From: an uncultured Bacteroides sp.
GTDB taxonomy: Bacteria > Bacteroidota > Bacteroidia > Bacteroidales > Bacteroidaceae
Assembly (NCBI GenBank): GCA_900544675.1
Contig: UQVZ01000015.1
Coordinates: 22,405 to 86,404 of the forward strand
Direction of reading: 5' to 3'
DNA length: 64,000 nucleotides
Shown: positions 35,072-43,868 of the stretch, piece by piece
How the letters are laid out: every line of letters starts with the position of its first letter
Position numbering within the stretch: position 1 is the first letter of the stretch
Made by a program: the position numbers and the translations under genes
The notes under the pieces: generated by a model
Seen by the model: only the letters and a program-made list of their open reading frames with translations
Database searches by the model: none
Told to the model about the DNA's origin: nothing

Positions 35072-35629
35072 TTATTGCATTACCACTGCCAAGAATTTTA
35101 CGGTCTTTCCGTCAAGTGCCAACATACCGTGTGGCTTGCTCGAATCAAAATACAGGCTGTCTCCCGGATTCAATATCAATTCCTTCCCGTTGATGTTCAA
35201 CAGCAGACGTCCTTCTATCACTAAATTAAATTCTTGTCCCACGTGCGTATTGAAATACACCGGTGTCCCTTCCGGTTTTGGTTCTACTGTTACGATAAAT
35301 GGGTCAGCTATCCTGTTCTTAAAACCCGAAGCCAACGATTCGTATTTATAAGCCTTCGTACGCTCTACCGAAACGCCCGTCCCTTTGCGTGTCAAGAAAT
35401 AGGCTTTCATCTTCGGCTCTTCGCCAAACATTAACTCATCTAATGTCACACCATATTTGTGGGCTATACGTTGCAAAAGGCTAACCGAAAAGTCGTTTTC
35501 TCCCGATTCGAGCGCACGATAGGTTTCTGCCGGGAGATTGCAATCAGCAGCTACTTCTTCTACACTTAAATCCAAAGCGTCGCGCAAACCTCGCAAACGC
35601 TCAGCAATTTGTTTTATCTGTTCGTCCAT
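35072..35629 (-). CDS. XRE-family regulator with cupin sensor domain
   Basis: This 185-residue protein has an N-terminal helix-turn-helix (AERLRGLRDALDLSVEEVAADCNLPAETYRALESGENDFSV split over residues about 6-48) and a C-terminal cupin barrel (GQEFNLVIEGRLLLNINGKE, then LNPGDSLYFDSSKPHGMLAL). Such regulators bind small carboxylates or amines. The ATG at 35629 lies 25 bases after a perfect -7 element; an upstream TTG would overlap it. Probably controls itself and the downstream acyl-CoA synthetase. Confidence 0.88.
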   Translation of the reverse strand: MDEQIKQIAERLRGLRDALDLSVEEVAADCNLPAETYRALESGENDFSVSLLQRIAHKYGVTLDELMFGEEPKMKAYFLTRKGTGVSVERTKAYKYESLASGFKNRIADPFIVTVEPKPEGTPVYFNTHVGQEFNLVIEGRLLLNINGKELILNPGDSLYFDSSKPHGMLALDGKTVKFLAVVMQ

Positions 35630-35653
35630 ATCTGTTATTCTGTTTATTCTTGC

Positions 35654-35661
35654 CAAATTTA
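35654..35661 (-). promoter_or_regulatory. -7 promoter element for the XRE-cupin gene
   Basis: TAAATTTG on the minus strand matches TAnnTTTG. Confidence 0.55.
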
Positions 35662-35805
35662 CGAAAGATTTTGATACGAGAAACCGGAAAAGCCGGAAAA
35701 GTTTTAGAAAGTAGAAATAAATCTAACCATCATAAGGTTAAACAAACTTTAAGACAAAATGAAACAAAATAACGGACAAAATGAAAGCCCCATGCGATAT
35801 GCCTC

Positions 35806-35836
35806 TTTTAGCTATCAGTAGAAATCGGTACTTTTG
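35806..35836 (+). promoter_or_regulatory. Promoter for the CsgG/FlgT-like operon
   Basis: TTTT (35806-35809) and TACTTTTG (35829-35836) are 19 bases apart, close to the -33/-7 consensus, 52 bases before the first ATG. Confidence 0.6.
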
Positions 35837-35888
35837 TTAAATGTTATAAAACGGGAAATTTCAACTCTATAATATAATAAAAGGAAAC

Positions 35889-36770
35889 ATGAAACTACGA
35901 GTCATCTTATTAGCGACATTGTTTTTGCTGCCTGCCTTGCAAAGCATACAGGCACAAGTAGAACGGAACACCATCTACAAAGTAGGTATAGGCGATTTTA
36001 GCTATACGCCTAAAGACGAAACGCCCAATGCAGGGAATGTCTTGAAAAATATGGCTATATCCTTCGTAAAAGGGACTAATACCCATCAATTGTCCAACTA
36101 TGCCGATGATGTAAGAGCCAATATACGCAAAGGATTCAGCAATGTTATCCGTTTTGAAACCATTGACGGACGGACATTCCAGGAAGAAAGGCTCAGAAAC
36201 GACCGTCTTTTCTATGTAGACGGAACCATCATCAACATCAGTGCTACTACTGACGGACCTTCGCTCAAAGAAAGGAAAAGACTGAAAAACTCTTCTTTCA
36301 CACCATCAACCACTATCAAAGCTACGATTAGCGTCACCGTCAACCTGAAAAACGTATCTACCGGCGTAATGGAAGACAGCCGTACCTTTAATGCCAGCGG
36401 CAGTGATGCTGCCAGCGAAGATAAAGCCGTAACACAAGCTCTAATCAATCTTTCGGGAATTATCACGGATTATTACAATCGAAAATTCCCGATCAACGCT
36501 TCGATTGTAGAACGTGGCGAAGTGAAAAAAGAAAAACAAAAAACCGTCTACATCGACTTAGGCACCGCACTGGGAGCTTATGAAGATCAGCAATTCAATA
36601 TCTATTCCGTAAAAACCATTGCTGGAAAAGAAGCACGGATTGAAATCGGCCGGCTGAAAATAGAAGAAGTATTGGGTGAAGAATTAAGCCTTTGCAAAGT
36701 AACAAAAGGGGAAAAAGAAGTAAAGACAGCATTAGACAGCGGAAGCACGCTGGTAGTAACTGTCAGATAA
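35889..36770 (+). CDS. Secreted CsgG/FlgT-like protein
   Basis: This 293-residue protein has a signal peptide (to IQA-Q, residue about 23). The N-terminal half resembles the CsgG/LpoB/TolB-N fold: YKVGIGDFSYTP, a DDVRANIRKGFSNVIRFETID segment, DRLFYVDGTIINIS, and a DKAVTQALINLSGIITDYY helix. The C-terminal 90 residues (VYIDLGTALGAYEDQQFNIYS...) resemble the FlgT C-terminal barrel. It is not a lipoprotein, unlike CsgG. It begins a four-gene operon of envelope proteins. Family assignment is by eye and tentative. Confidence 0.65.
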   Translation: MKLRVILLATLFLLPALQSIQAQVERNTIYKVGIGDFSYTPKDETPNAGNVLKNMAISFVKGTNTHQLSNYADDVRANIRKGFSNVIRFETIDGRTFQEERLRNDRLFYVDGTIINISATTDGPSLKERKRLKNSSFTPSTTIKATISVTVNLKNVSTGVMEDSRTFNASGSDAASEDKAVTQALINLSGIITDYYNRKFPINASIVERGEVKKEKQKTVYIDLGTALGAYEDQQFNIYSVKTIAGKEARIEIGRLKIEEVLGEELSLCKVTKGEKEVKTALDSGSTLVVTVR

Positions 36771-36819
36771 CGCAAGCTGCCCATACTATCGAATATTTCT
36801 TTAATAAACATATATTATA

Positions 36820-37533
36820 ATGATGAAAAAACTTAGAACTTTCATTCTCTTGCTGCTGGCAGCCTGTGCAGTTATTCCGGCATCGGCACAGTGGCGTATA
36901 GGTATACAGGCTGGTTACACCCGCAATTCGCTTTCTACAAGTTCCGGCTATTTCTACGACCGCCGTTATGTGGACCTCGGCGGACTCACGGTAGGCATAC
37001 CCGTGCAATATGGTTTCACCGACTGGTTTGCCGTGGGTGCGGAAGTCGATTACATCCAAAAGAACTACGGCCAACGCCGTTCCGGTTTCTATGCCCCGCT
37101 GCATGAAGACATGACCAACCATTATCTTTCCGTACCCATCTATGGCCGCTTCTCATTCGGCGGTTCGCACCTTCGCGGATTCGTTGATGCTGGTGTGTAT
37201 GGTGGCGGATGGCTATCCGCCCATCGGAAGGGTACTCATTTCTCCATGTTCGGTACGCCCGATGATGACAGCTACAATGATGTCGGTTCCAGCTACCGTC
37301 TCTACTCCTACGATGAAAAGTATGAATTCGACTCCCGCCGCGACAACCGTTTCGAAGCTGGTGCACTTATTGGCATCGGTCTTGAGTATCGGTTTACGCC
37401 GGTATGGGCGTTGCAAGCCAACTTCCGCTACTACCGCAGCCTGACCGACATGCAGAAAGACTACATGAAAGAGCGGATGCCACGCTATCTTGACACCTTT
37501 GCTTTCCAACTCGGAGTAATGGTTAACTTATAA
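36820..37533 (+). CDS. Outer-membrane beta-barrel protein
   Basis: This 237-residue protein has a signal peptide (MMKKLRTFILLLLAACAVIPASAQ) and alternating strands typical of an eight-stranded barrel, e.g. WRIGIQAGYTRNSL, FAVGAEVDYIQKNYG, FRGFVDAGVYGGGW, and the final TFAFQLGVMVNL. Role unknown. A tyrosine- and aspartate-rich loop (DDDSYNDVGSSYRLYSYDEK) is probably surface-exposed. Its stop codon overlaps a potential ATG of the next gene (TAATG). Confidence 0.75.
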   Translation: MMKKLRTFILLLLAACAVIPASAQWRIGIQAGYTRNSLSTSSGYFYDRRYVDLGGLTVGIPVQYGFTDWFAVGAEVDYIQKNYGQRRSGFYAPLHEDMTNHYLSVPIYGRFSFGGSHLRGFVDAGVYGGGWLSAHRKGTHFSMFGTPDDDSYNDVGSSYRLYSYDEKYEFDSRRDNRFEAGALIGIGLEYRFTPVWALQANFRYYRSLTDMQKDYMKERMPRYLDTFAFQLGVMVNL

Positions 37534-38801
37534 TGACTTTCTCAAACGTTTACATGATGAATACAATCCTAAGAAAAGTTTTCCTTGCAGCCATAGCCGT
37601 ATTGATTCTGACAGGCTGCCGTGACGATATTTTCGGAACACAGAATCCGCGCACTCAATATAATATATACAATTGGTCGCAACTCTTTGATGCCTACTGG
37701 AAAGGCATGAACAACAACTATGCCTTCTGGGACATCGACCCGACTGACTGGGATGCAGTCTACGACGAATACAAACCCCAGTTTGATGCATTATCCTCTG
37801 CCGGCTTTTCAGATTCCCTCACTAATGTGAAAGCATTCGGCATGTTTGACGAGATGACTGCCAACTTAATTGACGGACATTATAAGTGTACAATTCAGCT
37901 TCCAGGTATGAGTAGTTATATTATAAGCCCTTCTTGGGAACGAATTTATTCCCGTCCTGGATATCACGAAAGTAATGCAACTTGGTGGCAACAACTTTAT
38001 GCATTGCAAAAAATGTATGCAGAGAAACGACTCTTTATCGATCCTTATTATGGAAATTGTCCTGTAAACGACACTATAACCCTAGAGTCTAACCGCTATA
38101 TTTGTGGAATAATTGAAAACGACATTGTCTTTTTAAAATTCGCTCAATTCACAATATCTGCACACTTAGATACAGGTGATAACGTTGATTCCTTATTCAA
38201 ATATTGCTACTATCATTATCTTGACAGTCTACCGAATATAAAAGGAGTTATCATTGATGTCAGAAGTAATGGCGGCGGCTATCTCAATGATTTATCTTTG
38301 TTACTTGGCAAATTCGTCAATGAAGACCACCTTGTGTTCTACACCCGCCAAAAGAATGGCTATGACCGCTTAGACTATACTCCGTGGATTCCGGAAATAC
38401 TTGAACCGACAGAACGCAACCGTGAACTCAACGTACCGATTGTGGTATTAGCCGACATGAATTCTGTCAGCATGGCTGAAATGACAGCAATGTCAATTCT
38501 CTCTATGCCTAACGGTTGTGTCATTGGTGAACGCACACATGGAGGTATTGGACAGTTAAGTAATTCAAATGCTGCTTTTGACGATTACTATGGCGGCTAT
38601 TTCTTGATTCCTGGACCATATAATAATCCATTAATGGAAGTCTACACCACCATGACCATGACCAAAGATATCAACGGCAATATTTACGAAGGCGTGGGTG
38701 TGCCTCCCACCATCGAAGAGCCTTATGATGCACAGAGTCTGGCAAACGGCGTAGACAATCAGTTGGAGCGCGCCATCGAATATATAAGAACAAGAAAATA
38801 A
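37533..38801 (+). CDS. S41-family peptidase, lipoprotein
   Basis: This 422-residue protein has a lipobox (ILTGC, Cys at about residue 29) and a C-terminal S41 domain: GVIIDVRSNGGGYLND, ADMNSVSMAEMTAMSI with the presumed Ser nucleophile near residue 311, and GERTHGGIGQ. The Lys of classical C-terminal processing peptidases is replaced (GGIG), so this is closer to the IRBP/tricorn-type S41 group. No PDZ domain is evident. The start could be the TAATG at 37533 or Met at 37554. The base composition in the middle (about 37880-38330) is more AT-rich than the flanks. Confidence 0.8.
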   Translation: MTFSNVYMMNTILRKVFLAAIAVLILTGCRDDIFGTQNPRTQYNIYNWSQLFDAYWKGMNNNYAFWDIDPTDWDAVYDEYKPQFDALSSAGFSDSLTNVKAFGMFDEMTANLIDGHYKCTIQLPGMSSYIISPSWERIYSRPGYHESNATWWQQLYALQKMYAEKRLFIDPYYGNCPVNDTITLESNRYICGIIENDIVFLKFAQFTISAHLDTGDNVDSLFKYCYYHYLDSLPNIKGVIIDVRSNGGGYLNDLSLLLGKFVNEDHLVFYTRQKNGYDRLDYTPWIPEILEPTERNRELNVPIVVLADMNSVSMAEMTAMSILSMPNGCVIGERTHGGIGQLSNSNAAFDDYYGGYFLIPGPYNNPLMEVYTTMTMTKDINGNIYEGVGVPPTIEEPYDAQSLANGVDNQLERAIEYIRTRK

Positions 38802-38826
38802 TAATCTATTTAACACTAAAAGAACA

Positions 38827-39306
38827 ATGAAAACAATGAAAGAACAAAGCATTTATTGGATGAAAAAAGTTAAGAACCGCTGTTTCTTATTGGCATTGGC
38901 AGTCTGCAGCATGTTGCCTTTGCTCTCTTCCTGCTCCTCGGAAGAAAACGTTACCGTTAACTTCAAGGTTAAATTCGACGGTTATCTCCCTTTAAACCCC
39001 GACTATGAACCTCTTGTAACAGCCATTTTGGATTACCAGAAAGCCAACGGGATAATAGATCGGAACATATCTATTACTAAAGAAGGAAGTGATCTGACCG
39101 ATGAAGATTTCAATGAAATGAAAGAGCAGGCAATTTCACAAGTTTTCAGTGAAATGAACGAACCCGACTACGGTGAAGTGATAAGAGAAGCCGGCATCAG
39201 TATATCCGAGCCGGTCAATCTGCTACTCGTTTACGAACTAGGACCTACAGGACCTAATGGAGAAATAAGCGGAGGTACAGAGTTTACACTGGAACTTCAT
39301 CTTTAA
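38827..39306 (+). CDS. Small lipoprotein of unknown function
   Basis: This 159-residue protein has a long N-region, then a hydrophobic stretch ending in the lipobox SSCSS (Cys at about 36), then an acidic domain with NITVNFKVKFDGYLP-type strands and a final beta-strand EFTLELHL. It follows the peptidase lipoprotein after 25 bases and is probably the last gene of the operon. No family recognised. Met codons at residues 1, 4 and 12 are all possible starts. Confidence 0.7.
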   Translation: MKTMKEQSIYWMKKVKNRCFLLALAVCSMLPLLSSCSSEENVTVNFKVKFDGYLPLNPDYEPLVTAILDYQKANGIIDRNISITKEGSDLTDEDFNEMKEQAISQVFSEMNEPDYGEVIREAGISISEPVNLLLVYELGPTGPNGEISGGTEFTLELHL

Positions 39307-39348
39307 CAAAGCTATGAATATCAGCAATCTGTTAATGTAAACACATGG

Positions 39349-39388
39349 CCCTCCGTTTGTCAAGCCTCAGACGGAGGGTCGTTTTTTT
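39349..39388 (+). terminator. Terminator that overlaps the convergent regulator gene
   Basis: CCCTCCGT (39349-39356) pairs with ACGGAGGG (39371-39378), followed by TCGTTTTTTT. The stem includes the stop and last codons of the minus-strand AraC-type gene. Confidence 0.85.
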
Positions 39389-41126
39389 CTCCTTGAGCTT
39401 TCATGTATTGTGCCGGAGTCATGCCACACACCTTATAGAAAGCACGATAGAAAGTACTGTGACTATTGAAACTCGCCTCTTTGGATATCGCGTCGAACGA
39501 CAAGTAAGGCTTTTCCTTCATCAACTTGATGGCATATTCCACACGCAGACGATTCAAATAAATGCTTACATTGTCGGCATTGGCATATTTACGGAGAATG
39601 CGGGGCAAATCATTCTTTCCGATACTGCCAAGCTCCATCAATTCATCACGGCCGAAATTAGGCTGAAGGAAAAGACGGTCTTTGATGACTGCATTTTCCA
39701 AACGCAGGAAACGTTCGTATTCTACCTTATTAATATTGTTTTCACCGGCATCGGGCTGTTCGGGCAATTGCACCGTGTTTTCCAAAAATTCCGGACTAAC
39801 CGGCTGCAACACCTCATCTTTCTGACAACAAGAGTTACGCACTTCTTCCCGTTTCGCCATCAGTTCATCTATCTGCTTGACTGCGACCCGGTTTCTGCGA
39901 CGCATCACGCGCAGATTATACCATATTATTCCCGAGAAAGCAATCAGAAATACCAACAACAAAGATAAGCCGCCCAACAAGAAATTACGGCGTTGCATTT
40001 CAGTCTTCGCATTGGCTATCTGCAAGTCTTTTTCATGCAAACGGAACACCGTGGCATATTCATGCGCCCGGCTTCTCTGTTCGCGACTGAAGATGCTGTC
40101 ATACAACCATGTCACACGTTGCTGATAAGCATCCGCCTGCTTGTAATCCTGAAGCCCGCGGTATGCCTGCGCAAAGCGGTCCAGGATAATCCAATAACCA
40201 TAATTCACTGTATCTTCACCGTATGATTTCTGAAAAGAAGCCATGTCATCCCGATTGATACGCAAAGCCTCTTCATAGCGTCCGGCTTGCAACAGATAAG
40301 GAATGATTTGACCCACCTCATCTCGCGAAGCTGCAAAGTCGGTCTGCATAAACCGCCGGTAATACCCCTCTGCTTCCTTCTTCTGCCCTGCCAACATCAG
40401 CGCGTATGCCAACTTCGAATAAGCGTAACCATACTGACTGTCAATATATCCGGGAGGAGGGCCCGGCTTTTCGCTCATCCGTGCAATCAACTTCACACGT
40501 TTTTCACCGATACCGATAGCTTCTTCCAGATGTCCTACTTCCATCAGTATTGCCATCAGTTCGCCGTACGCATACGAAAGGTCTGCCATCACCCGCACAT
40601 TTTCCGAATCCTTTATCAAGTCAATTCCCTGACGATAGCATTTTAAAGCTTCATCCATGAGATTGATTTTCTTATACATCCGTCCCACATCGAAATATAC
40701 AAAAGCCTCTTTCTCTGTTTTCCCCAATTGACGTGCCAAGTCGAGTGCCTCCCGACTGTAACCGAGTGCCTCCTCATTCTTTCCCTGCGTAACCAAAGAA
40801 TTTATCAGTTTAGTCAACATATTCAATTTCCGGGAAGGCACCAAGCGCACCGAATCCGAAGTAAGCGCCCTGCGCACATACCTCTCATTCAATATCTGTT
40901 CACCTTTTATCTCATAACACATCGTGCGCAACATGTCTATTTCAAAAGACTGCAACCCTGGCAGATGATTTTGTTCTGCCGAATCCAGCAACTGCAAAGC
41001 ATAATCAGGATGCTGTATATGAATCTTTTGTATATACGCAAAGTTTATGAGTGAATCGTGCGGTTCCGTCATCGACCAGCATCTGCCGATTCCACACAAA
41101 AAAAGGAAAAAATAAAATAATCTCAT
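39360..41126 (-). CDS. Membrane TPR-AraC transcriptional regulator
   Basis: This 588-residue protein has a signal-like N-terminus, an extracytoplasmic helical region of TPR-like repeats (about 30-360), a single membrane helix (381-404), a coiled basic linker, and a C-terminal AraC-type double helix-turn-helix (about 480-585; YLNRLRVEYAIKLMKEKPYL, then FNSHSTFYRAFYKVCGMTP). There is no histidine kinase or receiver domain, so signal is passed directly from periplasm to DNA. It is convergent with the envelope operon and upstream of the PepSY-like gene; target unknown. Confidence 0.87.
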   Translation of the reverse strand: MRLFYFFLFLCGIGRCWSMTEPHDSLINFAYIQKIHIQHPDYALQLLDSAEQNHLPGLQSFEIDMLRTMCYEIKGEQILNERYVRRALTSDSVRLVPSRKLNMLTKLINSLVTQGKNEEALGYSREALDLARQLGKTEKEAFVYFDVGRMYKKINLMDEALKCYRQGIDLIKDSENVRVMADLSYAYGELMAILMEVGHLEEAIGIGEKRVKLIARMSEKPGPPPGYIDSQYGYAYSKLAYALMLAGQKKEAEGYYRRFMQTDFAASRDEVGQIIPYLLQAGRYEEALRINRDDMASFQKSYGEDTVNYGYWIILDRFAQAYRGLQDYKQADAYQQRVTWLYDSIFSREQRSRAHEYATVFRLHEKDLQIANAKTEMQRRNFLLGGLSLLLVFLIAFSGIIWYNLRVMRRRNRVAVKQIDELMAKREEVRNSCCQKDEVLQPVSPEFLENTVQLPEQPDAGENNINKVEYERFLRLENAVIKDRLFLQPNFGRDELMELGSIGKNDLPRILRKYANADNVSIYLNRLRVEYAIKLMKEKPYLSFDAISKEASFNSHSTFYRAFYKVCGMTPAQYMKAQGEKNDPPSEA

Positions 41127-41150
41127 ATCTTACTAAACAATAATATGCGG

Positions 41151-41158
41151 CAAAGATA
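41151..41158 (-). promoter_or_regulatory. -7 promoter element for the TPR-AraC gene
   Basis: TATCTTTG on the minus strand matches TAnnTTTG, 25 bases before the ATG. Confidence 0.55.
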
Positions 41159-41209
41159 AGAAAAATTACAATAACAATACCCCCGTAAACAAATATCCAC
41201 AATCCTTTG

Positions 41210-41272
41210 CAATAAAAAACAAGAAACAGATACAGGAACCAGCTTCACCTGCTTGCCCTGTACCTGTTTCTT
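41210..41272 (-). terminator. Terminator after the PepSY-like gene
   Basis: AAGAAACAG-TACAGG (41221-41236) pairs with 41257-41272 with one mismatch; on the minus strand it is followed by TTGTTTTTTATT. Confidence 0.8.
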
Positions 41273-41293
41273 TTACGCTTAATCTAAATGCAC

Positions 41294-42556
41294 TTAGTCT
41301 TCTACCCGTATAATCTCGCCTTCGGCACTGAGATATACCTCTATTTCATCCCATACCTCTACTTCATAGAAAGTTCCTTGAGGAGTCTCTACACACTCGC
41401 AATCATCGTCTCCCCAATAAGCGTGTTCGCCAAACCTTTCTCTCAACGCCGCTTTTACGGCATCGGGCAATTCATCCGGATATACCTCATACGTTGTGCG
41501 CAACCATTCTTCGTTAAAGTTAAACACCACGTCTTTTTCACGGCGGTCGTGTATGATTTCCACCTCGATACGGCCGTCATCGTAATCGCGTTCTTTCACG
41601 TATGCACCTGGATACCGCTCTTGCAGGAATGCTTCGATGCCTGTAGTCACTTGGGTATCTCCGCCCGAAGGAACATCGATATCCGTCGAAGGACGGCCTA
41701 TCTCTTCTCCGTTTTCATTCAGATACACCTTCTTTTCACGGTCACCCCGCTCCAGTTCCACGCAATAATACACATCGGTCGTAGTCTCATAACGGTCTAC
41801 ATCGTCAATGCGGTAATCCGGATAATTCGCCTCAACAAATGTCCGGACCACATCGGGCGCATTCCGCCATCCGTATTCCGTCTTAGTACGCACCCACGAT
41901 GAAGAAGCGTCGAACCACACTTCATGTTTCAAACCTTGATAAATGATTTCTATCTCCGTCCCGTTGCGCTCCATATCCACATCCACAATCCGTGCTCCGG
42001 GGAAATGTTGCGTAATCCAGGCATCGATGCCGGTAGCCGGAGCCTGAGGCAGATAACCGGTATAATCGTTTTCCTTACCGTCCGAGTCCACTTGCTCGTT
42101 TACCAAGACACCGCTCTCTGTATAATAAAGGTCGACTTCCACTCCTTCGTGCTTCAACTCTACCACATAAAGTTTCTCCGCACCGTTACGCTCGAGCACA
42201 TCTACCCGGTCATCTACCGTCCAGTTGGCATACGCACTTTCACTGATAGCCGTCTGTATGGCTTGGGGCAGCGCAGCGTATGGAATTTCGGTTTCGGTCA
42301 TGCCCCAGTTGGCATTATCCAAAGCATACCAAGCTACTGTCTCGCCATTCTCTCCGGGAAACTCTGCCACCGCATATCCATCTTTCACCGACCATTCGGC
42401 ACGGGTGTTTCCATACTGGCTTTGAAAAGCATCCAACACAGCTTGTGGCACTTCCCCATTCCCGCCTGTCGGTTCATTCTCGTCATCACTACACGACACC
42501 ATGAAAAGCATCCCGCTAATCAACAGTGCCCAAAAAGGCAAATACTTTCTCTTCAT
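41294..42556 (-). CDS. PepSY-like repeat lipoprotein
   Basis: This 420-residue lipoprotein (lipobox FMVSC, Cys about 22) consists of three or more tandem units of about 125 residues, each starting with a helix of the form VPQAVLDAFQSQYGN, ATGIDAWITQHFPGA or TGIEAFLQERYPGA, followed by strands such as VEVDLYYTESG. This is the PepSY-like (periplasmic inhibitor-like) fold common in Bacteroidetes. Its role is unknown; such domains may bind or inhibit proteases. It is strongly acidic and has its own -7 element (TAGTTTTG, 42585-42592). Confidence 0.8.
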   Translation of the reverse strand: MKRKYLPFWALLISGMLFMVSCSDDENEPTGGNGEVPQAVLDAFQSQYGNTRAEWSVKDGYAVAEFPGENGETVAWYALDNANWGMTETEIPYAALPQAIQTAISESAYANWTVDDRVDVLERNGAEKLYVVELKHEGVEVDLYYTESGVLVNEQVDSDGKENDYTGYLPQAPATGIDAWITQHFPGARIVDVDMERNGTEIEIIYQGLKHEVWFDASSSWVRTKTEYGWRNAPDVVRTFVEANYPDYRIDDVDRYETTTDVYYCVELERGDREKKVYLNENGEEIGRPSTDIDVPSGGDTQVTTGIEAFLQERYPGAYVKERDYDDGRIEVEIIHDRREKDVVFNFNEEWLRTTYEVYPDELPDAVKAALRERFGEHAYWGDDDCECVETPQGTFYEVEVWDEIEVYLSAEGEIIRVED

Positions 42557-42654
42557 AATTGTCTTCTTTTTTAGGGTTATGCTCCAAAACTAACAGGCAA
42601 TTCTGAAAAGATTCTGAAATTTCAGATTTTAATCAAGAAAGCATGTCAAATTAT

Positions 42655-42745
42655 TTCCAAACACAGAGACACAAAGGCACAGAGTTTTATATGCTTATCT
42701 CTGTCAAATTAATTCTCTGTGACTCTGTGTTTCTGTGTTCAATTC
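42655..42745. repeat. ACACAGAG repeat with inverted copy
   Basis: AACACAGAGACACAAAGGCA (about 42660-42679) faces its reverse complement (CTCTGTGTTTCTGTGTT, about 42725-42741) across an AT spacer, between proB and the PepSY-like gene. A partial member of the dispersed repeat at 33 and 46 kb. Confidence 0.75.
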
Positions 42746-42768
42746 CTTAAATCCTACAACTCCACTAA

Positions 42769-43854
42769 CTAAAACTCCAAATACAAATAATCGTAATGCA
42801 CCAGCGGGCGTTTCCCGTGCTTGCCCAACATCTGCCGGGCTTCTTCCGAGCTTACCCCGATACGCCCCACGCCGATTTGGTTCTCTTCCTCATCCATAAT
42901 CCGGACAATATCATCTTTCTCGAAATCACCTTCGATGCGCGTTACGCCTACGGGCAGGATGCTCACCGCCTTCTTGCCTTTCACCGCCTTCGCCGCCTCA
43001 ACATTCAGATGCAGTTCGCCTTTAGCGAAACCTTCGCTATGCGCTATCCATTTCTTTACGCTCGACACACCTTCGGGCGCAGGCACAAAGCGTGTGCAGA
43101 CCGTATCGGCAGGACGTTCCAGCAAGTCTATCAGGATATTGTCACGCTTCCCGTTGGCAATAATCACCGTAATGCCTTCGTCCGCCACCTTGCGTGCAAT
43201 CGTAGTCTTGGTAAGCATACCTCCCCGTCCGAAGCCCGACTTCTCGATCTGGATATAGTCGGAAAGGTCCTTTCCTTGCTCCACTTCCCGTATCACCGAA
43301 GTGCCGGGTTCGGAAGGCGAGCCGTTATAAATACCGTCAATATTGCTCAGGATAATCAATGCCTGCGCGTCAAGCATCGAAGCCACCAGCCCCGAAAGCT
43401 CATCGTTATCGGTAAACATCAGTTCGGTCACCGATATGGTATCGTTCTCATTGACGATGGGAATCACCCCGTTCTCCAGCATCACCTCCATGCAATGCCG
43501 CTGGTTGAGGTAATGCCGGCGTGTGCCGAAGCTTTCCTTCGTAGTCAACACCTGTCCCACAGCCATCCCATGCTCGCGGAACAATTCGTAATAACGGTTA
43601 ATCAGCTTGGCTTGCCCCACGGCTGAATAGAGCTGGCGCTGGTCTACGCTATCCAGTTTGCGCGACACCTTTATCTCACTACGTCCCGAAGCCACCGCTC
43701 CCGAAGAAACCAGAATGACTTCCACACCTGCCTTGCGCAGCTCTGCCACCTGGTCGACCAATGCCGACATACGGGTCACGTCCAGTGTCCCGTCCTTACG
43801 AGCCAGCACATTGCTGCCTATCTTTACCGTTATCCGCTTGAATTGATATTCCAT
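42769..43854 (-). CDS. proB: Glutamate 5-kinase
   Basis: This 361-residue enzyme phosphorylates glutamate in the first step of proline synthesis. The amino-acid kinase domain begins ITVKIGSNVLARKDG, contains ILVSSGAVASGR and VPIVNENDTISVTE, and is followed by a C-terminal PUA domain (KGELHLNVEAAKAVKGKKAVSILPVG). proA is not adjacent here. proB starts 14 bases after the stop of the MNT gene, so it may be co-transcribed with the HEPN-MNT pair. Confidence 0.95.
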   Translation of the reverse strand: MEYQFKRITVKIGSNVLARKDGTLDVTRMSALVDQVAELRKAGVEVILVSSGAVASGRSEIKVSRKLDSVDQRQLYSAVGQAKLINRYYELFREHGMAVGQVLTTKESFGTRRHYLNQRHCMEVMLENGVIPIVNENDTISVTELMFTDNDELSGLVASMLDAQALIILSNIDGIYNGSPSEPGTSVIREVEQGKDLSDYIQIEKSGFGRGGMLTKTTIARKVADEGITVIIANGKRDNILIDLLERPADTVCTRFVPAPEGVSSVKKWIAHSEGFAKGELHLNVEAAKAVKGKKAVSILPVGVTRIEGDFEKDDIVRIMDEEENQIGVGRIGVSSEEARQMLGKHGKRPLVHYDYLYLEF

Positions 43855-43868
43855 TTTTCAGTTTATTT

